DNA of 64,000 nt, from the NCBI RefSeq assembly GCF_014195325.1, contig NZ_JACIBK010000003.1, forward strand, positions 1-64,000, read 5' to 3'. A program made the translations under genes and the position numbers. Positions 24,686 to 33,667 of the stretch are shown piece after piece (position 1 is the stretch's first letter; every line of letters starts with the position of its first letter). The notes under the pieces were generated by a model that saw only the letters and a program-made list of their open reading frames with translations, made no database searches and was not told the DNA's origin. The stretch is from Rhizobium sp. BK650. Its GTDB lineage: Bacteria; Pseudomonadota; Alphaproteobacteria; Rhizobiales; Rhizobiaceae.

Positions 24686-27229
24686 TCAGAAAACGTCGCC
24701 GTAGCTCATCGCAGAAGCGGCACTTTCCTTCAGCGCGACACCCTGGGCGATCATGCCGTTCGCAAACCGTACCAGGCGCACATCCGGCATGGATTTCAGC
24801 CGCTGGGAAAAGGTGTTGACGGGCGGCAGGAAGCTTTCGCGGTAACCCTGGTCGATCGCCCATTTGCGGAAATCTTCAAACAGCCTTGCGGTGCGCAGCC
24901 AGCCGCCGGATGGCTCGCTGTCTGTGGGCTGGACGCGGATATCGAACCATTCGTTCAGCGGATCGAGCAGCAGCCAGGAATTCAGCGCCTCCTTGGAGCT
25001 TTCGGGGATGGTGTAGTGGCCGTTGCGCTTCAGCCGCTGGGCGCCGGCGACAGCAAGGCCGAGCAGCAGCTCCAGCTCCTCATCGGCGATGCGCTCGGCA
25101 ATGTCGGGGATGACTTCCTTGTCGGGAATGGAACGGTTGAACTGGATGACGACGAGGCGGCGGCGCAGGCCGCGGTCGATACCGCCGTTGAAGCGCGGCA
25201 GCGTGTTGGTGGTGAAGCAGTGCAGTGCGCGGGGCATGAAGCTTTCGACGTTCCTGTAAAGGCTGCGGCCTTCGAGCGGATTGCCTGTCACCGCAGCCTT
25301 GAATTCCTCGCCTGCGATTGCCGCGGCACTCAGTTCGTCGGCGACATTCGCCGCCTTGCCTGCGAGATTGATGATGCGCTTCTCATCATTGAAGAAGGCC
25401 GGAGAAATGGAGGAGACGGACCCTTCAGGCAGCAGCGCGCGAAAAAGCGAGGCGATAGTGGACTTGCCGTTATTGGCGGTTTCGCCAAGCAGAATGAAAG
25501 CCTTGGGCTGGCGGATGCGGGTGGCAAGGCCGAAGGCGGCTGCCCCCAGCATTTCGGCAATGAGGTCGATCTTGTGGGCGGCATCGGGATCGCCGAGGAA
25601 AGTGCCGTAGAGCAGCCTGTGCAGCAGCGAGCCCTCTGGCGGGTGGCTTTCCGTGTGCAGGTTATAGTCCGCCGATATGGTGAAGCGGAAACGGTCATCC
25701 GGGTTATGCTCGCGGCAGATCACCTTGCCCCTGTCGTCGAGGGTGACGGTGCAGTTCAGCGCATTGACGCCGATGGCCGGATTGTCGAAGAAGCCAGGAT
25801 CGGCAATGCGCGTACCGAGCTCGTTGACGATGCCGTCGAGCATGTGCCGGCCGAGCTTCAGCGGCTTTTCTTTCGGACCGATGCCGATGGCATCGAAGGC
25901 ATGCATGGCAAGGCGGATTTTCTGCTCGGGGATAGGGCGCCAGGCGGAGGGGCCATAGGCCCAGAATTTGCCATCGGCGCGGACGATCCGTCCGCCGCAG
26001 GCCTGCTCCAGATGTTCGTTGAAGATACGCGCCAGCCAGACTTCGGAACCGAAGGGCTGGCTCGGAAACCATTCCGGCATGCGGTCTATGCCATCGGCAC
26101 CCGGCGGAGCGATCTTCGGGCCGGACTTGCCCTGCTTTTCTGTCTTCCCCGGTTTTTCTGGGCCCGGCTTTTCTGGCGGCGGCGCGGCCGAGGCGGGCAC
26201 ATAGCGGCGGACGGTGGCGCGCATGAAGGCATCGAGCTCGAGGCGCGTCCAGCCGGCATCGACGGCATCGGCGCTATCCCAGCCCTTGGCCGGAAGGCGG
26301 CCCGCCTGCCAGTCTGCATGAGTAAAAGGTGCGAGATCGGAGGCGGCTTTCGCATCGGCAAAGCCTGTCAGCCGCACGCGCGCGCCGAGGCCGGAGAGGA
26401 TGGCGGCGATCTCGTCTGCCGTAGAAAGGCCGGGTGCATCGAAATCCGGCCAGATCACCACGTCGCGGCCTGCCAGCGGCGACCAGTCGGTGTGTTTCAC
26501 GCCCTGCGTGCCGCCGGCCCAGGAGATCACGGTGCGGCCGGTTTTTTGGGCGAGCCTGTCGCGGCATTTCTCGCCCTCGACGACGATCACCTGCTGCACC
26601 TTGCCGAGCGTTTCGAGGCCGTAGAGCGGGCGTGGCTTGGGAAAGGGATAGCGGCACCAGGTCTCGCTCCCGTCCGGCAGACGGGCAAACATGACCATCG
26701 GCGTTTCCTTGCCGCCATCCGCGAGATCATGACGCAGCACATAGCCTGTCAGAGCGCCATCGGCCCGGCGATAGGGAAAGACCATGGACGGGGAAAACGA
26801 GCCCCATTCGGAACGGTCGCCCTTGCGCTTGGGATTATAGAGACGGATGCGGGCGCCCTGTTTGATCGGCTCGGATGGGGGCGTCAGCGGCGTGATGCCT
26901 TCATAGGCGTCTTGCACCTGCTGACTGCGCGGGCTTACCTTCGGCCTGATATGGCCGCTGCCATCGAGAATCCGAACGGCTTCCGCGAGATCCACGCCCT
27001 TGATCTGCTGCACGAAATCCAGGACATCGCCGCTGGCGCCGCAGCCGAAGCAATGGAAGCGCTCGATGCCGTCCTGCCCTCTGAAAATGGTGAAGGACGG
27101 CGTCTCCTCGGTGTGGAACGGGCAGCAGGCGACATGCTCCTGACCGTTCCTCTGCAGCCTGCAGCCATAACGCGCCGCTGTCTCGGACAGCGACACATCG
27201 CGGCGAAGCTGTTCGAGATCTGAAGGCAT
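24686..27229 (-). CDS. Phage-type DNA primase-helicase
   Basis: 847 residues. An N-terminal CHC2 zinc finger (CCPFHTEETPSF, FHCFGCGASGDVLDFV, about 35-70) precedes a TOPRIM-like domain (VIVVEGEKCRDRL, VVIWPDFDAPG, about 215-280). A Pro/Lys-rich linker (PPPEKPGPEKPGKTEKQG) leads to a D5-like SF3 helicase with Walker A GETANNGKST and the arginine-rich LPRFNGGIDRGLRRRLVVIQF. This layout is that of phage and plasmid replication primases. It heads, with small genes upstream, a unit divergent from an HTH repressor. No integrase or ori was seen nearby. Confidence 0.9.
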   Translation of the reverse strand: MPSDLEQLRRDVSLSETAARYGCRLQRNGQEHVACCPFHTEETPSFTIFRGQDGIERFHCFGCGASGDVLDFVQQIKGVDLAEAVRILDGSGHIRPKVSPRSQQVQDAYEGITPLTPPSEPIKQGARIRLYNPKRKGDRSEWGSFSPSMVFPYRRADGALTGYVLRHDLADGGKETPMVMFARLPDGSETWCRYPFPKPRPLYGLETLGKVQQVIVVEGEKCRDRLAQKTGRTVISWAGGTQGVKHTDWSPLAGRDVVIWPDFDAPGLSTADEIAAILSGLGARVRLTGFADAKAASDLAPFTHADWQAGRLPAKGWDSADAVDAGWTRLELDAFMRATVRRYVPASAAPPPEKPGPEKPGKTEKQGKSGPKIAPPGADGIDRMPEWFPSQPFGSEVWLARIFNEHLEQACGGRIVRADGKFWAYGPSAWRPIPEQKIRLAMHAFDAIGIGPKEKPLKLGRHMLDGIVNELGTRIADPGFFDNPAIGVNALNCTVTLDDRGKVICREHNPDDRFRFTISADYNLHTESHPPEGSLLHRLLYGTFLGDPDAAHKIDLIAEMLGAAAFGLATRIRQPKAFILLGETANNGKSTIASLFRALLPEGSVSSISPAFFNDEKRIINLAGKAANVADELSAAAIAGEEFKAAVTGNPLEGRSLYRNVESFMPRALHCFTTNTLPRFNGGIDRGLRRRLVVIQFNRSIPDKEVIPDIAERIADEELELLLGLAVAGAQRLKRNGHYTIPESSKEALNSWLLLDPLNEWFDIRVQPTDSEPSGGWLRTARLFEDFRKWAIDQGYRESFLPPVNTFSQRLKSMPDVRLVRFANGMIAQGVALKESAASAMSYGDVF

Positions 27230-27363
27230 GTTGCGGCTCTTGCAAGGAGTGTTGTCAGGATCGCACCATGGCCGGCGCGCTGCGGGCGGCGGCCATGGTT
27301 ATTACGCATCCAGCACAGCAAACTGGGCGCGGCTTTGCGCTAGGAATTGCAGACCGAAATCAC

Positions 27364-27762
27364 TTAGCCAGCAGTACCCGGAAACTTGCCTTCCAACACC
27401 AGCCGGTAGCCGCGGCGATAGCCGACATTGGCAATGCCGATGCCGGAGCCTTCGAGCTTCTGGCGCAGGTGGCAAAGCGCCACCTTGAAGGCGAGGTACA
27501 TCTTGTCCGGCGAGGGGCCGCCATCGGGATCGTCGATAAACATGGCGGTGAAGATGCGCTCGGTGACGACGGGCAGGCCCTTGCCCTTCCAGACAGCATT
27601 GAAGATGCGGCCTTCCATCGGCGTCAGCTTATAGTGATCGATGACGATCTCCGGCTGCGGGGCGGTGACCGGCTGCTTGCAGCAGGGGCAAAGCAGGGGC
27701 TTGGCGATGGTGAGCGGGGCGGGCGCTGCCGATGGGGTCGGGCGGGTCGTGATCGTCTGCAT
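27364..27762 (-). CDS. Small winged-helix protein with a CxxC motif
   Basis: 132 residues from the ATG at 27762 (GAGGA upstream); a GTG at 27774 is in frame. An N-terminal low-complexity part is followed by LLCPCCKQPV, a short zinc-ribbon-like knuckle. The rest, YKLTPMEGRIFNAVW, CHLRQKLEGSGIGI and GYRRGYRLVLE, resembles the OmpR/PhoB C-terminal winged helix (trans_reg_C) with its R-Y-L wing. There is no receiver domain. Phage-encoded forms of this kind are common in rhizobia; probably a regulator of the phage-like unit. Confidence 0.7.
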   Translation of the reverse strand: MQTITTRPTPSAAPAPLTIAKPLLCPCCKQPVTAPQPEIVIDHYKLTPMEGRIFNAVWKGKGLPVVTERIFTAMFIDDPDGGPSPDKMYLAFKVALCHLRQKLEGSGIGIANVGYRRGYRLVLEGKFPGTAG

Positions 27763-27858
27763 ATCGGTCCTCACATATTTATAGACGCGCGCCGTCCGAT
27801 CGGGCGGCCGCCTGATTTCGTAGGTTTCGGGAATGTCGGTTCCGGGCGTGGCCGAGCC

Positions 27859-28071
27859 TTACAGCGGGGCCATCACCATTGCCCGGATACGGTTTTCGAA
27901 AAGGGCAAGGCGGCGCAGCCGGTTGGCGATGTGCACGAGGTCGTCGACAGCCTCGTGGTCGATCACCAGCAGCGTTTCGCCGGCGGCTTCGCCGCCGCGC
28001 ATGACGCAGCGTCCGATGAGCGTATCGATCAGCTCCGATTGCGCCAGCATGGAAAGCGGCTCCTTACGCAT
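27859..28071 (-). CDS. Small hypothetical protein of the phage-like unit
   Basis: 70 residues (MRKEPLSMLAQSELIDTLIGRC... to ...IRAMVMAPL). GGAGGA lies 6 bases before the ATG. Mostly helical and soluble; not recognised. It overlaps by 8 bp (ATGCGTAA) a 23-codon frame upstream and precedes the winged-helix gene on the same strand. Confidence 0.6.
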   Translation of the reverse strand: MRKEPLSMLAQSELIDTLIGRCVMRGGEAAGETLLVIDHEAVDDLVHIANRLRRLALFENRIRAMVMAPL

Positions 28072-28135
28072 CCGCTTCCTCCGGCGTCGAGTCGGAGGGG
28101 GCGATCTTCTGCGGGGGCATTTTCGCCTTTGCCAT
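28064..28135 (-). CDS. Possible 23-residue peptide at the head of the phage-like unit
   Basis: MAKAKMPPQKIAPSDSTPEE followed by ADA and stop. The only support is a distant GGGAGG upstream and the exact ATGCGTAA overlap with the next gene, which suggests translational coupling. Could be chance. Confidence 0.35.
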   Translation of the reverse strand: MAKAKMPPQKIAPSDSTPEEADA

Positions 28136-28214
28136 GTTGATCTCTGCCTCCCGCCTTGCGTCCCTTGTTGTTAGGGTTGAGATTATGTTGTCGAAATCGC
28201 ATCGTCAATCCGAA

Positions 28215-28371
28215 ATAGGAAAAAATACCTATCTTCTTATTTGGCTGCGGAAAAGCTCGTATTCAGGGCTTTTCGGCAGTTGACGGTGCAACCACAGCAG
28301 ATCAACCATGTGAAAGGTTGACGGTAAAAAGCGCGGAACGGTTGCTTGTGTGGTGTTGCGTTTTTTGCAAC
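28215..28371. promoter_or_regulatory. Candidate operators between the HTH repressor and the phage-like unit
   Basis: ATAGG-N8-CCTAT at 28215-28232 and GTTGC-N7-GCAAC at 28355-28371 are perfect inverted repeats in the 272-bp divergent gap, which is AT-rich compared with its flanks. Their placement is that of a repressor-controlled early promoter region. Which protein binds is not known. Confidence 0.45.
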
Positions 28372-28407
28372 AAATCAGCAACGCTGCATATGCGCATGGG
28401 GAAGCTG

Positions 28408-29046
28408 ATGGCCGAGATCGACAGCGAATGGTTTCATGGCCAGCTGGAGGGCAGGGGCCAGTCGCTGCGCGCGCTCGCCCGCCATCTTGGCAAGGATGCC
28501 TCGGCCATCTCCCGCACCTTTTCCGGCAAGCGCCGCATGACGATGGAGGAGGCAGTGGAAATCGCAGCCTTCCTCGGCACATCCGTCACCGAGGTCATGC
28601 ATCACGCCGGTATTGCCGGGCGTGCTCGCACGCCTGGGGATAGCGAGAGCCTGGGTCCGGAAATCCTGCTCTCGGCCATGATCGGCGAGGATGGCGAACT
28701 CCGCGCACTTCCTGAGCCGCAGCCCCTGCCGCAGGCGATCCTCGACAGAGCGCCGCTCGCAATCGGCGCCAGCCGCCACCGCGCCGTCATCGCCGCCCAA
28801 CTGCGCGCTTCTTCCGGCCCGCTATCGATCTGGGACGACGCCGTGCTGTTCTTTGCGCCAAGCGACGGCATCGAGCCAAGTGCAATCGGCGCGCTTTCCA
28901 TCTGCGGCCTGCGGGGCGGCAAACAGATACTCGCCAGGCTCGACCGAGCCCGCAAGACGGGCGAGGCGAGGGTGGTTTTGCCGGCAGGGAAGATCGAGGA
29001 GGCGATGCTGGCGACGGCGGCGCCGGTCTTGGTGCTGATACCGTAG
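28408..29046 (+). CDS. HTH (XRE/Cro-like) repressor
   Basis: 212 residues. The HTH at about 14-55, SLRALARHLGKDASAISRTFSGKRRMTMEEAVEIAAFLG, is of the XRE type found in phage repressors. The rest has a conserved-looking core (LSIWDDAVLFFAP, IGALSICGLRGGKQILARL) without the Ser/Lys of S24 peptidases, so autocleavage is not supported. The start at 28408 is chosen for the GGGGAAG before it; ATGs at 28390 and 28396 are in frame. Divergent from the primase unit, which it probably represses. Confidence 0.75.
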   Translation: MAEIDSEWFHGQLEGRGQSLRALARHLGKDASAISRTFSGKRRMTMEEAVEIAAFLGTSVTEVMHHAGIAGRARTPGDSESLGPEILLSAMIGEDGELRALPEPQPLPQAILDRAPLAIGASRHRAVIAAQLRASSGPLSIWDDAVLFFAPSDGIEPSAIGALSICGLRGGKQILARLDRARKTGEARVVLPAGKIEEAMLATAAPVLVLIP

Positions 29047-29140
29047 CGACTACGGTGGCGAAGTGGGCAGCCGAGGGGACCTGCTGATCATCGAGGACTG
29101 CGCGACCTCGCTTGTCGAGCCGGCTTCCTCCGACTCCGTC

Positions 29141-29163
29141 ATTCCTGTGCTTGTCACAGGAAT
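29141..29163. repeat. Intergenic palindrome of rhizobial type
   Basis: ATTCCTGTG-CTTGT-CACAGGAAT is a perfect 9-bp inverted repeat, inside GTCATTCCTGTGCTTGTCAC-type sequence that I recall as recurrent in Rhizobiaceae intergenic DNA. It lies between two convergent genes, so it could also end both transcripts. Confidence 0.5.
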
Positions 29164-29237
29164 CCAGCCTCCACTTATGCCCGTTCTGATGCGAGTGTGC
29201 CGGACGCAAGCTTTGCGCCCGGCATTTCGTCCGTAGC

Positions 29238-29771
29238 TCACGCCGCAGGCGCCGCGGCTGCGGCTTGCGTCGCCAGCGCCGTGCGCAGTTTCTCCTCCTG
29301 CTCGGGCGAGAGCGACGTGCGCAGGATGGTGGCGTTCTGGCCGTGGAATTCGGCCAGGACCTTTTCCGGCTGTACCTTGCGGATCAGCAGGAAAAGGGCG
29401 GAGCTGTTGACGGGGATGGTGTCTGCCAGCTTCTTGATGAGGTTGTCATCGATGCCGTAATCGGTCATCGAGCCGGCGAGCGCGCCGGAGCCGGCACCGA
29501 AGGCGCCGCCGAGAACCATGCCGGCCAGCGGATTGAGGAAGAGCAGACCGACGAGGGTGCCCCAGATCGCGCCGGAGACGCCGCCGCTTGCAGCGCCCGT
29601 AGCCATGAGGTTCATGCTCTGCTTGAGGCGTACCTTGCCGGAAGCATCACGCACGGCGACGACGGCATCCTCGAGATCGACGAGATATTCCTTCTCAAGC
29701 TGGACGAGCCGGTTGAGCACGGTATCGGCCTTATCGACAGTATCGAAACCAAGCACTACAAGTTCTGACAT
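29238..29771 (-). CDS. DUF1269 family membrane protein
   Basis: 177 residues. MSELVVLGFDTVDKADTVLNRLVQL, the LEDAVVAVRD strand, a Gly/Ala-rich hydrophobic middle (ASGGVSGAIWGTLVGLLFLNPLAGMVLGG) and ALFLLIRKVQPEKVLAEF are the standard DUF1269 layout. The glycine-rich part may form a membrane hairpin. Function is unknown; the family is often linked to stress conditions, which is only association. Confidence 0.88.
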   Translation of the reverse strand: MSELVVLGFDTVDKADTVLNRLVQLEKEYLVDLEDAVVAVRDASGKVRLKQSMNLMATGAASGGVSGAIWGTLVGLLFLNPLAGMVLGGAFGAGSGALAGSMTDYGIDDNLIKKLADTIPVNSSALFLLIRKVQPEKVLAEFHGQNATILRTSLSPEQEEKLRTALATQAAAAAPAA

Positions 29772-29895
29772 AGCTTACCCTCCAGTTGCATTTACAGATG
29801 CAGCAGATAGGCGTCGGCGGCGCTCTGTCCATAGGGCGGCCTTTATTTGCAGGGCTGTTGCCGGGAAAAGAGAGATCAATGAAGGGTTGCAATTG

Positions 29896-30681
29896 ATGCA
29901 GTGGCTTCTCCAGGAGTTCGACGATACCAGAAAGCTGGCCGAAGCGCTCGACCGGCTCGGCATCTCCTACACATGGCACAAGGTCGTGCCTTTCGTGGGC
30001 GAGCTGATCCCCGAACCTGTCGTTGTCGATCCTGACGCCGTTGTCATGTTCGGTTCCTATTCGCTGTGGCGATATGCCGAGGCCAAGGGCTACCGGCCGG
30101 GCATGTTCAAGCTGCGGCCTTTCGTGCAGGAAGAGGTGTGGCATCCTTATCTGCTGAACGGCGCCGATGCTCTGTTCATGACCTTGCGGGATGTACCCGC
30201 GCGCCTTGCCGATGACGGCAGCGAATGGTTCCTGCGGCCCGTCGACGACAGCAAGGAAGAGCCCGGCAATGTGAAGACAGTGGGCGAGATCATCCGCATG
30301 GCCAAACGCGTGCTGGTCCTCGACGAAGATGAAATTCCGCAGGGATCACTGCGCCACGATACGCTGCTGATGCTCACCAAACCCGTTCGTATTCTGCGCG
30401 AATGGCGGCTCTGGGTTGTGCGAGGGCGGGTGGTCACCTATTCGCTCTACAAAGACGGGTCGCGTGTCATCCACCGCCGCGAGATCGGTGCGGATGCGCT
30501 GGCCTTCGGGCAACGCATGGTGGACATCAATCCCGGCTACTCGCAGGCCTATGTGATCGATATCTGCCGCACGGAGGAGGGGCTGAAACTCCTGGAGACG
30601 AATTGCATCAACTCTGCCGGCTTCTATTCAGCAGATATCACGAAGCTTGCGGCTGATATCGACGGCCTCGTGCGAGACTGA
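29896..30681 (+). CDS. ATP-grasp domain protein (DUF4343-like)
   Basis: 261 residues from the ATG at 29896. [22 protein letters not shown], then [35 protein letters not shown], a strand [25 protein letters not shown] and [26 protein letters not shown] form an ATP-grasp fold. The DICRT and ETNCINSAG segments supply the Mg/ATP ligands. Such proteins ligate a carboxylate to an amine or thiol; the substrate is unknown. It appears to be a single gene, divergent from DUF1269. Confidence 0.75.
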   Translation: MQWLLQEFDDTRKLAEALDRLGISYTWHKVVPFVGELIPEPVVVDPDAVVMFGSYSLWRYAEAKGYRPGMFKLRPFVQEEVWHPYLLNGADALFMTLRDVPARLADDGSEWFLRPVDDSKEEPGNVKTVGEIIRMAKRVLVLDEDEIPQGSLRHDTLLMLTKPVRILREWRLWVVRGRVVTYSLYKDGSRVIHRREIGADALAFGQRMVDINPGYSQAYVIDICRTEEGLKLLETNCINSAGFYSADITKLAADIDGLVRD

Positions 30682-30898
30682 CACCTTGCCGTTTTCAGGC
30701 GGCAGTATCGATTTTCAGGTTTTGCCCATGTCGGCGCATGGGTCGGGGCCTTGCTCGATCCGGGAATTCTGTTGTGGATTCCCTTCGGCGGGCCATGTCG
30801 CTGTGGCTCGCCGGCAGGTAGATTTTCATCCGGTGACGATCGAAACCGTGTCGCCACATCGCCGGCACGCGCTCACATATCCGCGCAAGGATCTCTTC

Positions 30899-31531
30899 AT
30901 GCCGCTTCTCGATGCAAATCTCGCCTTTCCTATCACCTATCCCGATGGTCGAGTTTCCAAGGCGACGGTGTATCTGAAGAATGTCATCGATCATCCGCGG
31001 ATGGAAATCGGCGATTACAGCTATTTCACGCATTACGGAAAGCTGGAGGAGACGGCCGAGATCCTGGCACCCTATCTTGGGCCGGGTTGCCGGGAGAGGC
31101 TCATCATCGGCAAGTTCGTTCAGATCGCCCGCGGCAGCTATTTCATCACCAGTTCGGCCAATCATCCGATGGGCGGCATCACCACCTATCCGTTCCGCAT
31201 CTTCAAGCCGGAAACATTCGGTTACAAGGATCTGCCGGTGAAGGATACGGTGGTCGAGAACGATGTCTGGATCGGGCATGATGCCGTCATCATGCCCGGT
31301 GTCAGGATCGGCGCCGGGGCGATCGTCGCTGCCGCTTCCGTCGTTACCCGCGACGTGCCGCCCTATGCGGTCGTCGGAGGAAATCCGGCCGGCATCATTC
31401 GGATGCGCTATCCCGTCGAGGTCATCAGCGAGATCCTCGAACTCGCCTGGTGGGACTGGCCGATCGACAAGATCGAGGCCAATCTGCCGGCGCTGGAAAG
31501 CGGTGATATCGAGGCCCTCAAGCGGGGCTGA
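30899..31531 (+). CDS. Xenobiotic acyltransferase-like (Vat/CatB) acetyltransferase
   Basis: 210 residues. Left-handed beta-helix hexapeptides ([70 protein letters not shown]) and the extended loop [15 protein letters not shown] with its active-site His are those of streptogramin/chloramphenicol hexapeptide acetyltransferases. AAGGA lies 7 bases before the ATG. Acetyl-CoA-dependent O-acetylation of a small alcohol is expected; whether it confers resistance is not shown by the sequence. Confidence 0.85.
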   Translation: MPLLDANLAFPITYPDGRVSKATVYLKNVIDHPRMEIGDYSYFTHYGKLEETAEILAPYLGPGCRERLIIGKFVQIARGSYFITSSANHPMGGITTYPFRIFKPETFGYKDLPVKDTVVENDVWIGHDAVIMPGVRIGAGAIVAAASVVTRDVPPYAVVGGNPAGIIRMRYPVEVISEILELAWWDWPIDKIEANLPALESGDIEALKRG

Positions 31532-31741
31532 ATCCCTTCGGACAGGTCTGGGACCAGTCTTGGGCACGGGGCGCGGCGCCGGCGGCTTTCTTTGCGCTCC
31601 ATATGTGCACTATGACACCACGGCGAGCCACATCGGGTCGCGGATGATGTGCCAGGAAATGGTGTAGCTCGGTTGATCGTTGGGCTTTCTGGACACGGAC
31701 TTCGTATTTGCTTACGTGACGTTCTGAACAAGGAGAAGAGG

Positions 31742-32179
31742 ATGGGCGCGCTACCGGCCTGGCAGACAGAATACAGCATCGAATCCGATGCCGCTCCCGA
31801 GGAAATCTGGGCATTGTTCCGCGACGTGTCTGGATGGACGCGCTGGAACGCCGGCATTGAAACTATTGTCCTCGAAGGTCCCTTTGCCCAAGGGACCACC
31901 TTCGTGATGAAACCGCCTGGCGAGGCGGCCTTTCGCTCGACACTGATCGAAGTCCATGAAAACGAGTGCTTCGTGGATGAAACCAGCATTGGCGATCTCG
32001 TCGTCACGGTCGCTCATCGGATCAAGCGTCTGAGCTCGATGCGAACGCGCATTACCTACGCGGTCGTTGCGCGGGGCGATGGCGCGGCCGAAATCGGCCC
32101 GATGATTTCGGCCGATTTTCCTGATGTTCTAGCAGCGCTTGCCCACCTTGCCGAAGGAAGGCGTGGAGACGTCGTCTGA
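31742..32179 (+). CDS. SRPBCC family (polyketide cyclase/START-like) protein
   Basis: 145 residues, the usual size. TEYSIESDAAPEEIWALFRDVSGWTRWNAGIETIVLEGPFAQGTTFVMKPPG is the typical first half of the helix-grip fold, and ISADFPDVLAALAHLAE forms the C-terminal helix. AGGAG lies 8 bases before the ATG. These proteins bind hydrophobic ligands in a deep cavity; the ligand is unknown. Confidence 0.82.
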   Translation: MGALPAWQTEYSIESDAAPEEIWALFRDVSGWTRWNAGIETIVLEGPFAQGTTFVMKPPGEAAFRSTLIEVHENECFVDETSIGDLVVTVAHRIKRLSSMRTRITYAVVARGDGAAEIGPMISADFPDVLAALAHLAEGRRGDVV

Positions 32180-32312
32180 AATGCGGGCAGCAGGCAACCG
32201 CGAGTGGCGTCCTGGGCCGGCGGTTTCAGGACGAGGCGGCGAGGGATGTCGTTCGCGCTTCTGGCACCCGCGCAACGGCCGAAAGGCCGTCGCGCCGGCA
32301 CGAGGTTCGGCA

Positions 32313-32441
32313 CTATTTCTTCTTATCGCCGCTGCTTGCCATCTTGACCTGCATACCGGGCGCGGCAGGTGCCGGCGGGGCGGAGCGGTCTTTCTTGGGT
32401 TTGCGGATTTCGCGGTTGCTGCGGATTTGGCCCTTCGCCAT
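32313..32441 (-). CDS. Small basic protein (42 residues)
   Basis: MAKGQIRSNREIRKPKKDRS... ends GDKKK. GGAGGAAACC-ATG is a strong start site. The Lys/Arg-rich, Pro/Ala-containing, probably disordered protein resembles short conserved hypotheticals of rhizobia that begin MAKGQ. Nucleic-acid binding is possible given its charge but not shown. Confidence 0.65.
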   Translation of the reverse strand: MAKGQIRSNREIRKPKKDRSAPPAPAAPGMQVKMASSGDKKK

Positions 32442-32519
32442 GGTTTCCTCCTGATGTGGTGACGCGGGTAGATTCGGTATTGCGGCTGCTGCCAACTGAC
32501 CTGCGCGGTCGTTGCGGCG

Positions 32520-32813
32520 TCAGAGGGGCCGGGGTCCGAGGCCAGAACGCTCATCCAGAGAGGCTGCCAATGTGGAAGGACGCGACTGGCCCTCGGGCTG
32601 TTCCGGGGAGCCGGCGTGCGGCACATTCGGCCCGTGACTGAAATCGGGGAAGGCCGCGAAGCTTCCGGTGGCTTCGAAATGCCCGTCCTCCAGTCCGGCA
32701 GCAGCATCTTCGGCACGATCGAGAATGCCCAGTACGATATTCTCGCGGTAGGCGAATGCGCCGGTGCGGATGAGATTGCGAGACAGGCTCGGCGAATAAA
32801 AGTCGGAAGACAT
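32520..32813 (-). CDS. Hypothetical protein (97 residues)
   Basis: MSSDFYSPSLSRNLIRTGAF... to ...ERSGLGPRPL. AAGGAGGAGGAA precedes the ATG. The C-terminal half is rich in Pro, Gly and Ser and probably disordered. No family recognised. It lies between the 42-residue gene and the divergent LysE gene. Confidence 0.55.
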   Translation of the reverse strand: MSSDFYSPSLSRNLIRTGAFAYRENIVLGILDRAEDAAAGLEDGHFEATGSFAAFPDFSHGPNVPHAGSPEQPEGQSRPSTLAASLDERSGLGPRPL

Positions 32814-32993
32814 TTCCTCCTCCTTCGTTGGGGCGAGGACGAACGCCCTGAACCGGCGGCGACCTGGCTGCCAGTCGCCGAATCCTGCGCTCGTTCCGTG
32901 TTTTGCGCAAGGCGTTTCTCGCGGCACAGGAGTTGCGCCGGCGGACGAAGCCGTTAATCTGAAGACGGATATTTCAAGCAATGGAAATCGAAG

Positions 32994-33617
32994 ATGAGCA
33001 TTGCCGTTTTGACGACTTATGTTCTTGTCGTGCTCGGGCTGATGGTGATCCCTGGGCCGGCGACACTCCTGGTTCTCGCCCGATCGGTCAGCGGCGGCAG
33101 GCGGGCCGGCATGGCAACGGGGCTTGGCATTGCGGTCGGCGACCTCATCCATTCCACCATGGCGACCTTCGGCCTTTCGGCTTTGCTTGCCACTTCGGCG
33201 CTCGCCTTCGAAGTGGTCAAATATATCGGCGTCGCCTATCTCATCTATCTCGGATACCGGGCCTTCATCGAAAAATCCGGCAATATCGAGGTGACAGCCG
33301 CCCCGGAGATCAGCCCCGGCAAGGCTTTCCGGCAGGGTATATTCACTGAGATCCTCAACCCGAAAACGGCGCTGTTCTTCCTCGCCTTCCTGCCGCAGTT
33401 CATCCATCCCGAAAGCGGATCGGTGATCGGGCAATTCGCGCTGCTCGGCATCATCTTCGTGGTGCTCAGTGCCTGCGTGACCTCCGCTCTCGCCTTCGGC
33501 GCCGGCTCGGTGCGCGGCTGGCTCAGCCGGAACCGGACGATCGGCCGTTGGCAGGGCAAGGTCATCGGTTCGATCTATATGGCGCTCGGCGTGCGGCTGG
33601 CGCTTCAGCAGCAGTGA
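32994..33617 (+). CDS. LysE family translocator
   Basis: 207 residues with six hydrophobic segments. MVIPGPATLLVLARSVSGGRRAGMATGLGIAVGDLIHSTMATFGLSALL carries the family G-P-x-x-x-x-x-x-R motif; KYIGVAYLIYLGYRAF and FRQGIFTEILNPKTALFFLAFLPQFI are also typical. RhtB/LysE proteins export amino acids such as threonine, homoserine or lysine. The next gene overlaps or closely follows. Confidence 0.9.
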   Translation: MSIAVLTTYVLVVLGLMVIPGPATLLVLARSVSGGRRAGMATGLGIAVGDLIHSTMATFGLSALLATSALAFEVVKYIGVAYLIYLGYRAFIEKSGNIEVTAAPEISPGKAFRQGIFTEILNPKTALFFLAFLPQFIHPESGSVIGQFALLGIIFVVLSACVTSALAFGAGSVRGWLSRNRTIGRWQGKVIGSIYMALGVRLALQQQ

Positions 33618-33667
33618 GTGCGGCGCAAGCGGGTTTCCCGCAGGCCGCGACTGAGGCGGAAAACGGG

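Noticed and set aside
25016..27223. 735-codon plus-strand frame
   Set aside because: Exactly antisense to the primase-helicase; low-complexity composition and no motif.
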